DNA of 37,757 bases from Archaeoglobi archaeon (GTDB taxonomy: Archaea > Halobacteriota > Archaeoglobi > Archaeoglobales > Archaeoglobaceae). Position numbers and translations under genes: made by a program. The notes below the pieces were generated by a model that saw only the letters and a program-made list of their open reading frames with translations, was not told the origin of the DNA and did no database searches. Location of the stretch: NCBI GenBank assembly GCA_004347865.1, contig QNUZ01000002.1:1-37757 (forward strand), read 5' to 3'. Within the stretch, counting starts at the first letter, position 1. Each line of letters begins with the position of its first letter. Below are positions 1 through 7,087 of the stretch, piece by piece.

Positions 1-1
1 G

Positions 2-196
2 AAAAGGGTTATAATACTCACAGATTACGATAAAAAAGGCTTTGAGATTGAAAAAGGGCTTTCAAGAGCGCTGCTGAGCTACGGAAACGTTCCCAATACC
101 GAGCTCAGGAGGAGGATTTTCAGGTATATAAGAAAGGATATAACAAAGGTGGAGGAACTTGAAAGCTTCATTAGGAGGGAGAAAAATGAACTATGA
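2..196 (+). CDS. Toprim-domain protein, 3' end only
   Basis: This is the C-terminal 64 codons of a gene that begins before the window. The visible start reads KRVIILTDYDKKG, which matches the DxD segment (TDYD) of a Toprim fold as found in small archaeal Toprim proteins of the UPF0292 type. The remainder is a charged helical tail. The stop codon lies inside the following fumarase gene, an 11-base overlap, so the two are probably co-transcribed. The function of the family is not firmly known; a role in nucleic-acid metabolism is inferred from the fold. With the N-terminal half missing, the family call rests on one motif and the general length. Confidence 0.55.
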   Translation, partial: KRVIILTDYDKKGFEIEKGLSRALLSYGNVPNTELRRRIFRYIRKDITKVEELESFIRREKNEL

Positions 197-998
197 AGAT
201 GTCGTGAACGCAGTTTCCGAGTTAATCGTTAGGGCCCAGACAGAGCTACCTTCAGATGTCGTTCAGGCTTTGAGGAGGGCTTATGAGATTGAGGAGAGCG
301 AGATAGCAAGGAAAAACCTAGAAGTAATACTCCAGAACATAGAAATTGCAAGAAGATCGAAACTTCCGATTTGCCAAGACACGGGAATACCCTTCTTTTT
401 TGTGGAGGTTGGAACAGAACTGAGATTAGATTTTGACATAAAGAAGGCTATAAGGGAGGCTGTTAGAAGGCTCACACCGTCAGTTCTTCGTCCCAATGCC
501 GTCCATCCGCTTACAAGGGAGAACTCTGGAGACAACACGGGCCTAGGTGTCCCCATTGTGAACATAGATCTGGTCGATGGTGACAGGCTTCGAATTTCCT
601 ACATGCCCAAGGGTGCCGGAAGCGAAAACATGTCCCAGCTAAAGATGTTACTGCCAATGGAAACAGGTAAAATAAAAAGATTTGTTGTGGAGACTGTTGC
701 AAGAGCGATGGGGATGCCTTGCCCGCCAGTTATTATTGGTTTGGGTATCGGGGGCAGTTTCGATGTCTCAGCAAAGCTCGCGAAAAAGGCCTTACTCAGG
801 AGCCTAGACAGCATGAACGAATTCGAGCTCGAAATTCTAGAAGCTGTAAATTCGCTGGGAATCGGACCAATGGGTCTTGGAGGGAAAACTACCGCTCTGG
901 CCGTGCTTTCAAATCTAAACCACTGCCACACCGCCTCACTTCCGGTGGCCGTTAACATTCAGTGCTGGGCAAATCGAAGAGCAGAGGTGATCTTGTGA
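186..998 (+). CDS. fumA: Fumarate hydratase class I, alpha subunit
   Basis: Alpha (N-terminal, iron-sulfur) subunit of two-subunit class I fumarase, which interconverts fumarate and malate in the cytoplasm. Visible family marks are PICQDTGIP with the first cluster cysteine, a glycine-rich GLGIGGSFD segment after MPCPP, and NHCHTASLPVAVN near the C-terminus. These supply the cysteines expected to hold the [4Fe-4S] cluster. I chose the ATG at 186 over an in-frame start at 159 because AGGAGGGA ends five bases upstream. Its last codons overlap the beta-subunit start, so the subunits are translationally coupled. In archaea this enzyme serves a partial TCA cycle. Confidence is high from the motifs and the paired beta gene. 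Confidence 0.93.
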   Translation: MNYEDVVNAVSELIVRAQTELPSDVVQALRRAYEIEESEIARKNLEVILQNIEIARRSKLPICQDTGIPFFFVEVGTELRLDFDIKKAIREAVRRLTPSVLRPNAVHPLTRENSGDNTGLGVPIVNIDLVDGDRLRISYMPKGAGSENMSQLKMLLPMETGKIKRFVVETVARAMGMPCPPVIIGLGIGGSFDVSAKLAKKALLRSLDSMNEFELEILEAVNSLGIGPMGLGGKTTALAVLSNLNHCHTASLPVAVNIQCWANRRAEVIL

Positions 999-1537
999 TC
1001 CTAAACTGTGTGGACGAAAGAATTCTGGAATTAAAAGCAGGAGATATAGTCTATGTAACAGGCGAGATTATAACCGCAAGGGATAAAGCACATGCCAGGG
1101 CCGCTGAGATGCTTAAAAATGGACAGAGGCTTCCATTCAGCTTCAATCGCTCTATTGTCTATCACTGCGGACCGATAGTTAGCGGTGACCGAGTGATCTC
1201 TGCCGGGCCTACTACGTCGGAAAGGATGAGCCCCTACGCTCCAAATATCCTGAAGAACGTCGAGCTGATGGTTATGATCGGAAAAGGAGGAATGAACAGG
1301 GAAGTTGTAGAGGCGATGAAGGGCAAGGCTGTTTACCTAGCATTCCCGGGAGGTGCTGGGGCTCTTGCTGCGAGCAAAATAAAGAAAATTAAGGGTGTAT
1401 TCTGGGAGGATTTAGGAATGGCTGAGGCTGTTTGGGTTTTCGAAGTCGAAAATTTCGGGCCATGTGTGGTTGCGATCGATTCAGAGGGAAAGAATCTTTA
1501 TGAAGGGGTTGAGAAAAGGGTCAGGGCCAGATTATGA
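995..1537 (+). CDS. fumB: Fumarate hydratase class I, beta subunit
   Basis: Beta (C-terminal) subunit of class I fumarase, partner of the gene just upstream. The protein begins VILNCVDERILELKAGDIVYVTG and contains YHCGPIV and AGPTTSERMSPY, typical of the swivelling substrate-binding domain of fumarase and tartrate dehydratase beta subunits. The start is set at the GTG at 995: it overlaps the alpha stop (GTGA) and GAGGTGA lies four bases upstream. A longer reading from 962 would extend back into the alpha gene without its own ribosome site. At about 180 residues it has the normal length for archaeal FumB. L-tartrate dehydratase is the alternative, but archaeal pairs of this kind are usually fumarase. 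Confidence 0.9.
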   Translation: MILNCVDERILELKAGDIVYVTGEIITARDKAHARAAEMLKNGQRLPFSFNRSIVYHCGPIVSGDRVISAGPTTSERMSPYAPNILKNVELMVMIGKGGMNREVVEAMKGKAVYLAFPGGAGALAASKIKKIKGVFWEDLGMAEAVWVFEVENFGPCVVAIDSEGKNLYEGVEKRVRARL

Positions 1538-1779
1538 TCGTCCTACATCTGGCGGGGCATTGTATAGAAACAGCTGCTAAGAGAAGGTACGAAGAATTGG
1601 TGTCTTACCTGCTCCGGCATGAAGACGAAGAGAAGGAGAGAGAACTCGAGTTTTTGGTAGAATTCTTGGATAAAGCGGATTTTTCTGAACTTAGAAGAAG
1701 GGGATTTGACGGCAGAGAGGAGATGCTAGTTGGGATAAAAAAAGAGGGGGAGAAATTCGTCGTCGAAAAGCTAGGTTAG
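1534..1779 (+). CDS. Small hypothetical protein in the fumarase operon
   Basis: An 81-residue protein starting with an ATGA overlap on the fumarase beta stop, so it is coupled to the fumarase genes. I do not recognise a family. It begins MIVLHLAGHCIE, followed by a highly charged middle (residues about 18-50, rich in E, K and R) likely to be helical. It ends in a short segment that could form two beta strands (MLVGIKKEGEKFVVEKL). There is no signal peptide or membrane segment. The overlap and good codon usage support a real gene. It meets the lipoprotein gene on the other strand tail to tail with a nine-base overlap. No function can be assigned. Confidence 0.6.
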   Translation: MIVLHLAGHCIETAAKRRYEELVSYLLRHEDEEKERELEFLVEFLDKADFSELRRRGFDGREEMLVGIKKEGEKFVVEKLG

Positions 1780-3357
1780 GGCATAACCGTAGACTTTCGA
1801 ATACGCAACGTTGTTCGAGTTGTCTACTGCTACGATGTAGAACTCTACAGCATTTTGAACCTGGAGCTTGGCAATATAAAGCTCCTCAGAAAGCCCGTAG
1901 CCGCCTATCGGCTCTCTTACGTACTTTCTCCCGATCTCCATGTCTTTGTAATTCCACTTTCCGCCCTCTATTGAATAAGCTATGAGAACTCTGTGGAGAG
2001 CGCTTTCGGGATCTTTGATGAGCGCGGAAATGCTTAATTCATTCCCTTCAGCTTTAACATCTATAGATACGATCTCCGGTGGAGTTAAATCTGCCAGCCT
2101 GTATAATTTCTGGGAGCTTTTATTTTCCGAGAAAACAACATAAATGTTTCCCTTGGAAACTGCAACCTTGGGTGTAAGAACTTCTGCACCCTCGTGCTTC
2201 AATTCGTAGAGCTTTTCAAGCCCGCGCCAGAGGATGTATATCCTTCCGTAACTGTCTGTTTTGACGGGTAGGATCACCACGTTGTCTGAGACCACAGGAA
2301 ATCCTGGTATCTCGTTTGCGCTAAGATTGAAGGTTCCAATCATATTTCCGTCGAAGTCCACGATCTGAAGATCCAGGTTCTTATCTCCGATGGTCTTTGG
2401 AATGAAGAGCGCATTTTCATTTGCAGAAAGTAGTGGGTTACAATTTGAATCCTCACCTGCCCCAAAATATCCCTTCCAGAGCTCTTTTCCATATTCGGAA
2501 AATGCATAAACATATCCTTGGCGGGAAACAAAGATCTTTCCATTCTTATATAGCGGTGCGGAATAGCCTTTATCGATTTCCCATACAGGCTTTCCTGTTT
2601 TCAGTTCAAAGGCATAAAGCTTGTCCGAGGATACAAAGAGCTTGCCATTTCCAGCCGCAAACCCGTTGACAGTTCCCGCAACCTTTGCCTTCCATTTCAA
2701 CTCTCCTTTTTGAGAGAAGCACATGACCCATGGGTCTAAGTTGTCTGTCCCTACACAGACTAGCTCCTCCACAATCAAAGCAGAGACGCTTCCCGCGATG
2801 TTAATCTCATTATGCCAAACAATTTTACCGTTCTCTTTTTCAAAAGCAATCAGAGAGAAACCCTTTTTGCCAGCGGTAGTCCCAACGAATAGGTAATCTC
2901 CGATCCCGTAGGCCTTTATTTCTTTTTCAAATGACTCATGGATATCAAAACTCCATAAAAGCTCCCCGTTGTTGTAGGCATAAACCCTGTAGTTGTCGAA
3001 TAGGAACACGATATCATCCGCAACAGGCGTGGCAAGTTCCCCTCTGAAATTGACGCTGACATTGGTAACCCCAACCAATTTTGGTTTTCTTGGAATTTCA
3101 GAAGCGTAGAAATCGCTATTCTCCGTCCCTTTCACCAAATTCCAAGGTTTCAAGTTTAAAAGGAATTCGTTGGGTATCTCTTCTCTTTCCTTTACGGGCG
3201 TTACCTCCCTGAGCTCTTTCTTTTCAGATGTTGTTGGTGGAGGAACAGTTTTTTCAGGTGTCACAGTCGGCTGAGGTACTGGAGTCTCATTTTTCGCCAC
3301 TTGCTGAACGCAGCAGGAAAGCAAAAGTATCAGGAGTACGGCCAAAATCCATCGCAT
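1771..3357 (-). CDS. Secreted lipoprotein with PQQ-like beta-propeller
   Basis: A 528-residue cell-surface protein. The N-terminus is a short hydrophobic signal ending in LLLSCC, a lipobox-like site with Cys15 or Cys16 as the likely lipidated residue. A Pro/Thr-rich linker (about 20-45) follows. Residues about 70-410 contain repeated blades of the PQQ/WD40-like kind, with recurring units such as NGELLWSFDI, NGKIVWHNEI, KGELKWKAKV and TGKPVWEID. A C-terminal segment starting LTPPEIVSIDV looks like an Ig/fibronectin-type strand domain. Such propellers act in protein assembly or binding; a dehydrogenase role is not supported by visible catalytic residues. It stands alone between the fumarase operon and diphthine synthase. 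Its specific function is unknown. Confidence 0.8.
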   Translation of the reverse strand: MRWILAVLLILLLSCCVQQVAKNETPVPQPTVTPEKTVPPPTTSEKKELREVTPVKEREEIPNEFLLNLKPWNLVKGTENSDFYASEIPRKPKLVGVTNVSVNFRGELATPVADDIVFLFDNYRVYAYNNGELLWSFDIHESFEKEIKAYGIGDYLFVGTTAGKKGFSLIAFEKENGKIVWHNEINIAGSVSALIVEELVCVGTDNLDPWVMCFSQKGELKWKAKVAGTVNGFAAGNGKLFVSSDKLYAFELKTGKPVWEIDKGYSAPLYKNGKIFVSRQGYVYAFSEYGKELWKGYFGAGEDSNCNPLLSANENALFIPKTIGDKNLDLQIVDFDGNMIGTFNLSANEIPGFPVVSDNVVILPVKTDSYGRIYILWRGLEKLYELKHEGAEVLTPKVAVSKGNIYVVFSENKSSQKLYRLADLTPPEIVSIDVKAEGNELSISALIKDPESALHRVLIAYSIEGGKWNYKDMEIGRKYVREPIGGYGLSEELYIAKLQVQNAVEFYIVAVDNSNNVAYSKVYGYALT

Positions 3358-3449
3358 GGAACATGTTTCACATTGTGGTATAAAAACTTTGCAGTAATCC
3401 TTTTTGAACGAGCGTAAGGTTTAACGTTCAGGATAAAAAAAGAGATCTT

Positions 3450-4202
3450 ATGCTAACTCTGGTCGGCTTAGGTCTGCAAGATTTCAGGGACATAACTCTA
3501 CGAGGATATGAAGCGGTAAAAAAAGCCGAGGAGGTGTATCTGGATACCTATACCTCAAGGATTTCTTCATCGATTGAAGATTTGCAGAGATTTTTTGGCA
3601 AGAAAATAATAGAAGCTAAAAGGAGCGACCTAGAAGAGGGGGGCAGAAAAATAATTGAGAGAGCTAGGGAGAGAGACGTCGTTATACTCATTCCGGGGGA
3701 TCCGACAATAGCGACTACCCATATCGCTCTGGTTTTGGAAGCAAGAAAAGCGAATGTTGAAACAAGAATAATAAACAACGCGAGTATAATCAATGCGGTC
3801 TGCTCGTTAACAGGGTTGCAGAACTACCGCTTTGGAAAGTCTGCGACGATCAGCTGGTTTCGTTCGAGAGCCTTTATTGACACGATTTATGCAAATCTAA
3901 GCATAGATGCTCATACATTGCTTTTTTTGGATTTGAATCCCCCAATGACCATAAAAGAAGCAGTTAGTCGAATTTTGGAGCTTGATAGCGGCTTTAAAGA
4001 CCACTTCGCTGTCGGAGTGGCAAGAGCGGGAAGCGAAGATGCAGTTGTCAAGTGCGACCGACTCAAGGAACTGGCTTATTTCAGCTTTGGGGAACCGCTC
4101 CATTCCCTAGTAATTCTATCAAAAAAGCTTCACGTGCTCGAATACGAATGCCTAGTCTACTTTGCTTCCGCTCCTGAGGAGCTGAGAGAATGGGTTTTAT
4201 AA
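3450..4202 (+). CDS. dph5: Diphthine synthase
   Basis: S-adenosylmethionine-dependent methyltransferase that methylates the 3-amino-3-carboxypropyl group on a histidine of translation elongation factor 2 during diphthamide synthesis. The opening MLTLVGLGLQDFRDITLRG and the VYLDTYTS segment are hallmarks of the DphB/Dph5 family. IPGDPTIATTH is the glycine/proline loop of the tetrapyrrole-methylase fold, and ISWF and the NP motif in LFLDLNPP also fit. At 250 residues it is the normal archaeal length. The ATG at 3450 has no Shine-Dalgarno site; an AT-rich TTTAA element about 28 bases upstream suggests a leaderless transcript. It appears monocistronic. Confidence 0.95.
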   Translation: MLTLVGLGLQDFRDITLRGYEAVKKAEEVYLDTYTSRISSSIEDLQRFFGKKIIEAKRSDLEEGGRKIIERARERDVVILIPGDPTIATTHIALVLEARKANVETRIINNASIINAVCSLTGLQNYRFGKSATISWFRSRAFIDTIYANLSIDAHTLLFLDLNPPMTIKEAVSRILELDSGFKDHFAVGVARAGSEDAVVKCDRLKELAYFSFGEPLHSLVILSKKLHVLEYECLVYFASAPEELREWVL

Positions 4203-4242
4203 ATAATAAAGAGATGGATTCCTGTTTAGCTTCGGTGGTGTT

Positions 4243-4608
4243 ATGGAAGGACATGAAAGGATGAGAGAGATCAAGGAACGATTCGGAGATCTTATTGACG
4301 AGGAAACAGCCAATGCGCTTGCCAGATATTCCCCAAATTTGGAGGAATTCACGAAGATCTCTGAAATAGTACCCGGAAAGGTAAACATTCGGGGAAAAGT
4401 GAGCGGAATCGGAGATCCCGATATCGGGAGAGAAATATACCTCTCAGACGAAACCGGAAGGGTTAGAATTATTGTCTGGGATAAGGAGGTATACAAAAAG
4501 GCTGAAATTGGGATGACAGTCGAGATACACAACGCTTATGCTAAAGAAGGAAAGAAGGGGGTGGAAGTTCATGTAAACAGGTACTCAATTGTAAAATTTT
4601 TAGAGTAG
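4243..4608 (+). CDS. OB-fold nucleic-acid-binding protein (RPA-like)
   Basis: A 121-residue protein. After a helical N-terminus (residues 1-35, including EETANALARYSP), residues about 42-118 form one OB fold of the replication-protein-A/tRNA-anticodon type. The signature is VNIRGKVSGIGDPD, then IYLSDETGRVRIIVWD, then an EIGMTVEIHNAYAKEGKKGVEVHV tail. Such single-OB proteins bind single-stranded DNA or RNA in archaea; whether this one acts in replication or repair cannot be told. GGTGGTG lies only two bases before the ATG at 4243; an in-frame ATG at 4261 is an alternative start. The 3' end overlaps the convergent DUF123 gene by 40 bases. Confidence 0.75.
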   Translation: MEGHERMREIKERFGDLIDEETANALARYSPNLEEFTKISEIVPGKVNIRGKVSGIGDPDIGREIYLSDETGRVRIIVWDKEVYKKAEIGMTVEIHNAYAKEGKKGVEVHVNRYSIVKFLE

Positions 4609-4913
4609 AAGAGATGAGAGTAGCAACTGCAGTCCGAGCATCCAAAGCCTTTAATCGGGGTCAGTTTGATCTTATGCGCCAGTTCGCATTCTTCAAGGTT
4701 GATGAGGATCGCCCCGAGCACCTCAAAGACCTCCGAGATATAGTCTATATGCCATTTTTTCCTTTTACTGCCAAAATGCCTTTTCACTCTGCTCAATCTT
4801 TCCGCGCTGCCCACGTAATAATAGAATCCTGGTTCAAAATCAAATGTTCCGAGCTTTCCAACCCTGACTACTCGATTTCTGCTATTATACAAGATAAGAA
4901 GGTAGGATACCAC
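4569..4913 (-). CDS. DUF123 / GIY-YIG nuclease-like protein
   Basis: A 114-residue protein of the DUF123 family, an archaeal branch of the GIY-YIG nuclease fold. Visible marks are GFYYYVGSAERLSRVKRH in place of the GIY-YIG core with its arginines, KKWHIDYISE, and the C-terminal GCSDCSCYSHLFY. In other organisms DUF123 is sometimes fused to endonuclease III, which suggests a DNA-repair role, but activity is unproven. Translation starts at a GTG with no ribosome site. A T-rich TATA-like element around 4930-4940 sits at the right distance for a leaderless message. Its 3' end runs into the OB-fold gene on the opposite strand. Confidence 0.78.
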   Translation of the reverse strand: MVSYLLILYNSRNRVVRVGKLGTFDFEPGFYYYVGSAERLSRVKRHFGSKRKKWHIDYISEVFEVLGAILINLEECELAHKIKLTPIKGFGCSDCSCYSHLFYSKNFTIEYLFT

Positions 4914-4942
4914 AGGGGCTGTTGAATAAAAAATAAAAAGAT

Positions 4943-5254
4943 TTACTGTTTCTTCTTCTCTTCCCTTGGAGCCATTTCGAGCATCTTGCTGTAAATTTCA
5001 TCTTGTTGCTTCTCAAGCTGGTCTAAAAGCTTTTTGAAGTTCTCAAAAACCTTTTCCTGAGACTCTGTGTAGAGCTGTATTGCCTTCTTAACACTTTCGA
5101 AGCTCTCTCCCGGCAAGAACTGCCGCAGATAGAACTCATACATGCTGACGTAGTTATCCATGCTAACTTTCAGCAAGTCCAAGGTTGTCTTGGCTACCCC
5201 AAAACCCATCTTGTAGAAACCCCTACCCGCTTCCACTAACTCCTTCATCTCCAT
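4943..5254 (-). CDS. Phasin-like coiled-coil protein
   Basis: A 103-residue helical protein with no cysteines. It begins MEMKELVEAGRGFYKMGFGV, and a long amphipathic region follows (VKKAIQLYTESQEKVFENFKKLLDQLEKQ) that would form a coiled coil. The pattern of a YxxxY segment and FENFKKLLDQ resembles polyhydroxyalkanoate-granule phasins and PhaE-like proteins. The ATG at 5254 is favoured over a GTG at 5263 because GGAGGTG lies six bases before it. It overlaps the AbrB-domain gene upstream by 32 bases and is surely co-transcribed. In haloarchaea an AbrB-type regulator (PhaR) and a phasin (PhaP) pair in this way, so storage-granule coating is a reasonable inference. No PHA synthase is in the window. 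Confidence 0.6.
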   Translation of the reverse strand: MEMKELVEAGRGFYKMGFGVAKTTLDLLKVSMDNYVSMYEFYLRQFLPGESFESVKKAIQLYTESQEKVFENFKKLLDQLEKQQDEIYSKMLEMAPREEKKKQ

Positions 5255-5510
5255 ATTTTTCACCTCCTTCCTTCACGATAATTACCTTGACAACATCACC
5301 ATCTTCGAGCCTTAATGCAATTTTTTCGGCTTCTGGAATGGAAATTCTTCCACCAGCCTGTATCCTTGCTCTGAATACCGCGATCTCTTTACTCATAAAG
5401 CTAAATCCAGAGAAGAGCTTTATTGTTGATGAAAGTGACTCGATAAACTCTTTCTGAAGTCTCAATGTCTCCTCCCAGAGTCGCTGTATGTCTGCAAAAT
5501 TTGGCACCAT
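5223..5510 (-). CDS. AbrB/SpoVT-type protein with phasin-like N-terminus
   Basis: A 95-residue protein in two parts. Residues 1-38 are an amphipathic helix (IQRLWEETLRLQKEFIESL). Residues about 43-80 are a swapped-hairpin AbrB domain (FRARIQAGGRISIPEAEKIA then LEDGDVVKVIIVKE). AbrB domains bind DNA as dimers and often regulate their own gene. A perfect 6-1-6 inverted repeat overlaps its start codon, and a TATA element (about 5530-5545) lies 27 bases upstream, indicating a leaderless transcript. Overlap with the phasin-like gene and the haloarchaeal PhaR-PhaP precedent suggest a granule-linked regulator. A structural granule protein or an antitoxin are other options. Confidence 0.62.
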   Translation of the reverse strand: MVPNFADIQRLWEETLRLQKEFIESLSSTIKLFSGFSFMSKEIAVFRARIQAGGRISIPEAEKIALRLEDGDVVKVIIVKEGGEKYGDEGVSGSG

Positions 5511-5518
5511 TTAATGGT
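5506..5518. promoter_or_regulatory. Candidate autoregulatory operator
   Basis: The 13 bases ACCATTTAATGGT form a perfect inverted repeat (6-base arms, one central base) that spans the start codon of the AbrB-domain gene. A dimeric AbrB-type product binding here would block its own leaderless transcription start. The repeat is directly visible; its use as an operator is inference. Confidence 0.4.
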
Positions 5519-5703
5519 AATTGCAGCCATAGTATATATATTTTTTTGTCAACCCACAGCGAGCAATTAAAAAGGATATCATGCTTCAATTTTACACTCA
5601 AGTGCATTTTTATTTTTTGATGCTGCGGACAAAACTAAAAGGCGAATTATTGATCTATGAATAACCAAAAAACTCATAAACCTAAAAAAATAAAGATTGA
5701 AAA

Positions 5704-5786
5704 GCGGGGGTTGCCGAGTGGCCAAAGGCGTAGGATTCAGGGTCCTATCCCGTAGGGGTTCGGGGGTTCGAATCCCTCCCCCCGCA
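5704..5786 (+). tRNA. tRNA-Leu (anticodon CAG)
   Basis: Folds as a class II tRNA. The acceptor stem pairs 5704-5710 (GCGGGGG) with 5779-5785 (CCCCCGC), with discriminator A5786. The D stem is GCC/GGC (5713-5715 with 5727-5729). The anticodon stem is TAGGA/TCCTA around loop TTCAGGG, giving anticodon CAG at 5738-5740. A long variable arm has a CCC/GGG stem (5749-5751 with 5755-5757). The T stem and loop are GGGGG-TTCGAAT-CCCTC. CCA is not encoded and there is no intron. The long variable arm and the discriminator A support leucine. Confidence 0.97.
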
Positions 5787-5818
5787 TTAATTTATCACCA
5801 AATTTTAGATTGCATATC

Positions 5819-5890
5819 ACGCCCAAACCAAACAGGGGAAAGACCGATACCATCAAAGAGAAGGCGATCTACGTTTATCTTCCATCCTGA
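5819..5890 (+). pseudogene. Possible remnant of an integrase-associated small ORF
   Basis: Just downstream of tRNA-Leu the frame from 5819 reads TPKPNRG, then KEKAIYVYLPS, then a stop. The next frame continues HPEW. The KxIYVYLPPEW pattern resembles the start of small proteins that accompany archaeal integrases. No start codon or full gene can be made. This is a weak call, offered because of its place beside a tRNA gene. Confidence 0.2.
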
Positions 5891-5927
5891 ATGGATCCTA
5901 CAGCCCCAGTTGCTCGTTAATGCCACA

Positions 5928-6743
5928 CTACTGTGTCGCCCGACTTGAGGGGTAGAGTTCATCGAGACGCGCGGCTAGGTGCTTCTCGATCATTATCCTC
6001 TCGAAGTGGAGGTATATCTCCCTCGGCTCGGGCATCCTCTTGTAGATGACACCCTTCCCGACGGGATCCTCCCCTGACCGCACGAGCTCCTTTATCCTCT
6101 TGTCCCTCTCGAAGATCTTCGCCAGATAATCGTCGAGCCTCTTCAGGATCTCCTCAGTGCCGCTGACTGGCTTCCCGTGGGAGGGGATTGCGAGGCTTAC
6201 CCCTCTTTTCCTCACCTCATTCTTTATTCTCTCGATAGAGAGGACGAAGTCCCTGACGTCGCAGTCGAGGCAGCCGTACCACGGACCGAAGGACGTGAGG
6301 TCCACGTCCGCGAGGAAAATCACGCCGCCGATCACAAAGCAGCTGTGCCCGGCGGAGTGCCCGGGGGTATGGAGGACCTCTATCTGGACCCCCTCGAACT
6401 CGAAGACGTCGCCGTCCTCGAATGTCCTGTCGACTCTCCCGAACTCGAAGTTCACGAAGAGCTTGACAAGGTCTCCGAGCGCGTACCTCCTCTTGAACTC
6501 CTCGTAGTCCTGGACGGCCTCGGCGTCTAGGTAGTGGGCCGCGACCCTCCTCCCGACTCTGTTCAACGCTATGTGGTCCTCGTGCCAGTGGGAGTTCAGG
6601 ATCCAGTCGACCCTGACGCCCTTGAGGGTCTCGCCAGCCCCCGCGTCTATCAGACAGCTCCTGCCCACGAGCAAGCTGTTGCTGTATGGGTACCTCCCGA
6701 AGTCGGGGCCCTCGATTATCTGCAAGTTTTTGCGGACTTCCAC
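5928..6743 (-). CDS. MBL-fold metallohydrolase (glyoxalase II-like)
   Basis: A 271-residue metallo-beta-lactamase-fold hydrolase. The metal-binding motif is intact: NSHWHEDH (HxHxDH), then HTPGHSAGHS, LADVD, and IPSHGKPV near residue 190. A C-terminal helical tail (about 200-271) is typical of the lactonase/glyoxalase II-like branch. The substrate is unknown. Base composition is clearly higher in G+C than its neighbours (33 of the first 60 bases at its 3' end, with mostly G/C third codon positions). It sits between a tRNA gene and IS605-type debris, so recent transfer is likely. The GTG start at 6743 has TTATAAAAT 20-29 bases upstream, consistent with a leaderless transcript. Confidence 0.85.
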   Translation of the reverse strand: MEVRKNLQIIEGPDFGRYPYSNSLLVGRSCLIDAGAGETLKGVRVDWILNSHWHEDHIALNRVGRRVAAHYLDAEAVQDYEEFKRRYALGDLVKLFVNFEFGRVDRTFEDGDVFEFEGVQIEVLHTPGHSAGHSCFVIGGVIFLADVDLTSFGPWYGCLDCDVRDFVLSIERIKNEVRKRGVSLAIPSHGKPVSGTEEILKRLDDYLAKIFERDKRIKELVRSGEDPVGKGVIYKRMPEPREIYLHFERIMIEKHLAARLDELYPSSRATQ

Positions 6744-6820
6744 ACCCCCTCGAACGAATGGAATTTTATAAGCTTTCCTCTAGGTGTTTACAATGTCCTT
6801 TCGCACTTCACAACAAATTC

Positions 6821-7036
6821 GTTGAAGCTTCGCCCTTCAGGGCGGGGAGGAGGTCAGAGATCGCCCAGCTTTGCAAGAACAGGAAGGTGACTACGACTTG
6901 GCGAGGAGGCCTTGGGAGCAAAGGAGTCCTGTGTGTGCTACTCCACGGCTAAAGCCGGGAGCTTCCGGCGTTAAGGGATGCTTTACACCCTTTCCCTCAT
7001 CTGCCGGAGCTAAAGCTCTGGGTTTTCTGGGCACAA
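6821..7036. mobile_element. IS605-type end debris (non-autonomous remnant)
   Basis: This otherwise gene-free stretch (6744-7087) holds several short palindromes. CGCCC-TTCA-GGGCG at 6831-6844 is followed by GGGAGGAGGTCAG and matches the ends of IS200/IS605 TnpB elements in archaea. CGGCT-AA-AGCCG lies at 6946-6957 and CCGGAGC-TAAA-GCTCTGG at 7004-7021. GGAGT/ACTCC arms flank about 6922-6943. No transposase gene is present. A TATA-like TTATAAAAA on the minus strand (7037-7045) could drive a short RNA. I read it as a solo element or the overlap of two IS605 ends; exact boundaries are uncertain. Confidence 0.5.
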
Positions 7037-7087
7037 TTTTTATAACAAAATGTATCAAAAACTTTGGCCTGAATTTTAGTCAAGAAC

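Noticed and set aside
962..994. Longer start for fumarase beta
   Set aside because: It lacks a ribosome site, while the GTG at 995 has GAGGTGA and the usual stop-start overlap.
5697..5948. An 83-codon open frame across tRNA-Leu
   Set aside because: It runs through the whole tRNA fold and has no ribosome site; the tRNA explains the sequence.
6534..6890. Plus-strand open frames over the metallohydrolase gene
   Set aside because: They are shadows in GC-rich sequence; the minus-strand frame has the full metal-binding motif set.
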